Part shown: one piece after another, positions 4,645 through 5,329 of the stretch | How the letters are laid out: the number at the start of each line of letters is the position of its first letter | Numbering within the stretch: position 1 is the stretch's first letter | Assembly: GCA_017511405.1 (NCBI GenBank) | Contig: JAFWKB010000031.1 | Location: forward strand, 1 to 5,329 | DNA: 5,329 bases | Direction of reading: 5' to 3' | From: Candidatus Saccharimonadota bacterium | GTDB taxonomy: Bacteria > Patescibacteriota > Saccharimonadia > Saccharimonadales > Saccharimonadaceae | Translations under genes and position numbers: made by a program | Notes under the pieces: model-generated | The model's input: only the letters and a program-made list of their open reading frames with translations | Told to the model about the DNA's origin: nothing | Database searches by the model: none

Positions 4645-5329
4645 CGACCACCTCTTTCACCTCTTTCATAAACTCCGCACATGCTTCCACCCTAAACGGC
4701 ATTTTTAGCGCTTTCTTGCTTTCGCCCTCTTGAAGCACTAAAATCACCTCCTGGAACCCAAGATTCCTATCGCAGACTCGTTTTATCGCCCCAAGAACCT
4801 CCGTATCATCAGGAGACTTAACTAAAATATATACTTTTTCTTTCCTCGTATCTTTTGGCGGAGTTACCGTTCTTACTCGTTCAAACTCACCAGTAGAGCT
4901 ATCCCCGCCCGTCTTTTGAACCCCTCCAAAACTTGTTCCTCCTGCCTTGAATCCACCTCGAGAAACCCCCGAAGCACTACTCTTGCCTCTCCCGCGGAAC
5001 TGCGGTGCATCTTTCGGTGGAGCTAACTTTGTTCCTGTCGGCTTATAATTCGCCAAAACATCATCAGAAACTACCTCGCACGAGTCCAAAAGCACCTTTG
5101 CTTCCGGCACAACATTTCCACTCTTATCCCTCGCATTTACTCTACCCGACACTTTCACCACATTATCTTGCACCAACTTCCCCCCGTATTCTTCAAAAGA
5201 ATTCGGGAACACAATAATTTCTTGTTCACTCGTCTTATTCTCAATTTTTACAAACGCCATCTTTGAATTATTTTTCGTTAAAATCGTTCTAACCCCCGTA
5301 ATAATTCCTCCAACCACCACCATTTTTCC
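4619..5329 (-). CDS. dnaE: DNA polymerase III subunit alpha, C-terminal part (5' truncated)
   Basis: The minus-strand frame is open to the right edge, so the visible 236 codons are only the C-terminus of the replicative polymerase; the PHP, palm and fingers domains lie outside. Numbered from the first visible Met (5321-5323, internal). Residues about 2-90 form the OB fold, with the family pattern VGGIITGVRTILTKNNSKMAFVKIEN and IIVFP, plus VVKVSGRVNARD. Residues about 92-160 are a Gly/Ser/Arg/Lys-rich linker (FRGRGK, SRGGF, GGTSFGG). Residues about 163-232 match the DnaE C-terminal domain (VYILVKSPDDTEVLGAIKRV, then EVILVLQEG and a closing EVVGEDCVKTV). That region contacts the clamp and clamp loader in characterised enzymes. 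The long low-complexity linker between OB fold and C-terminal domain is unusual. The gene is convergent with the galU operon, and its stop codon sits within an 11-bp tandem repeat. Confidence 0.93.
   Translation of the reverse strand, partial: GKMVVVGGIITGVRTILTKNNSKMAFVKIENKTSEQEIIVFPNSFEEYGGKLVQDNVVKVSGRVNARDKSGNVVPEAKVLLDSCEVVSDDVLANYKPTGTKLAPPKDAPQFRGRGKSSASGVSRGGFKAGGTSFGGVQKTGGDSSTGEFERVRTVTPPKDTRKEKVYILVKSPDDTEVLGAIKRVCDRNLGFQEVILVLQEGESKKALKMPFRVEACAEFMKEVKEVVGEDCVKTV

Noticed and set aside
5005..5217. Plus-strand ORF opposite dnaE
   Set aside because: It lies across the DnaE OB fold and linker, and its Ser/Pro/His-rich translation is a typical shadow.
1..5329. Reassigned stop codon (UGA as Gly, as in Gracilibacteria/SR1)
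   Set aside because: No in-frame TGA occurs inside any conserved gene. TGA ends the flippase-like gene and dnaE exactly at the expected C-termini, so the standard code applies.

Overview
The window looks like a piece of a small, compact bacterial chromosome, most likely from the Patescibacteria/CPR radiation and plausibly Candidatus Saccharibacteria (TM7). The evidence is indirect: tightly packed genes with short or negative spacing, a shortened XseA, a GalU with a lineage-divergent nucleotide loop, small Lys-rich membrane proteins, and two genes whose start codon sits against a -10 box with no ribosome binding site. The standard genetic code is in use: Trp is TGG, and TGA acts as a stop at 458-460 and at the end of the reverse-strand gene. 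The phylum is inferred, not proven.

Layout, left to right. Positions 2-460 hold the 3' end of a polytopic membrane protein of the lysylphosphatidylglycerol synthase TM-region (flippase-like) family. It overlaps xseA by 4 nt (ATGA), and xseA overlaps xseB by 17 nt, so the three form one operon ending in both subunits of exonuclease VII. A new transcription unit then appears to start at 1792 from a promoter inside the end of xseB. It carries a single-pass membrane protein with a PsbP-like outer domain and an HdeD/DUF308 six-helix membrane protein. A third unit starts at 3230 with galU (UDP-glucose synthesis), followed by a YtxG/DUF948-like membrane coiled-coil protein and a previously easy-to-miss 47-codon ORF (4412-4555). 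That small ORF encodes a perfect four-glycine zipper and an APKP tail resembling YtxH. The right end is convergent: the 3' end of dnaE (DNA polymerase III alpha, OB fold plus C-terminal domain) runs in on the minus strand and stops at 4619.

The plus-strand genes mix envelope functions (flippase-like protein, anchored PsbP-like protein, HdeD-like protein, UDP-glucose supply, YtxG/YtxH-like pair) with DNA repair (ExoVII). dnaE belongs to replication.

The least ordinary parts are the two apparently leaderless promoters, the hidden glycine-zipper ORF overlapping its upstream neighbour, a helically phased TTTTCAC array over the dnaE stop codon, and a Gly/Ser/Arg-rich linker in the DnaE C-terminal region. 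No mobile element, CRISPR array, tRNA or rRNA is visible, and no stretch longer than 300 bases lacks a gene.
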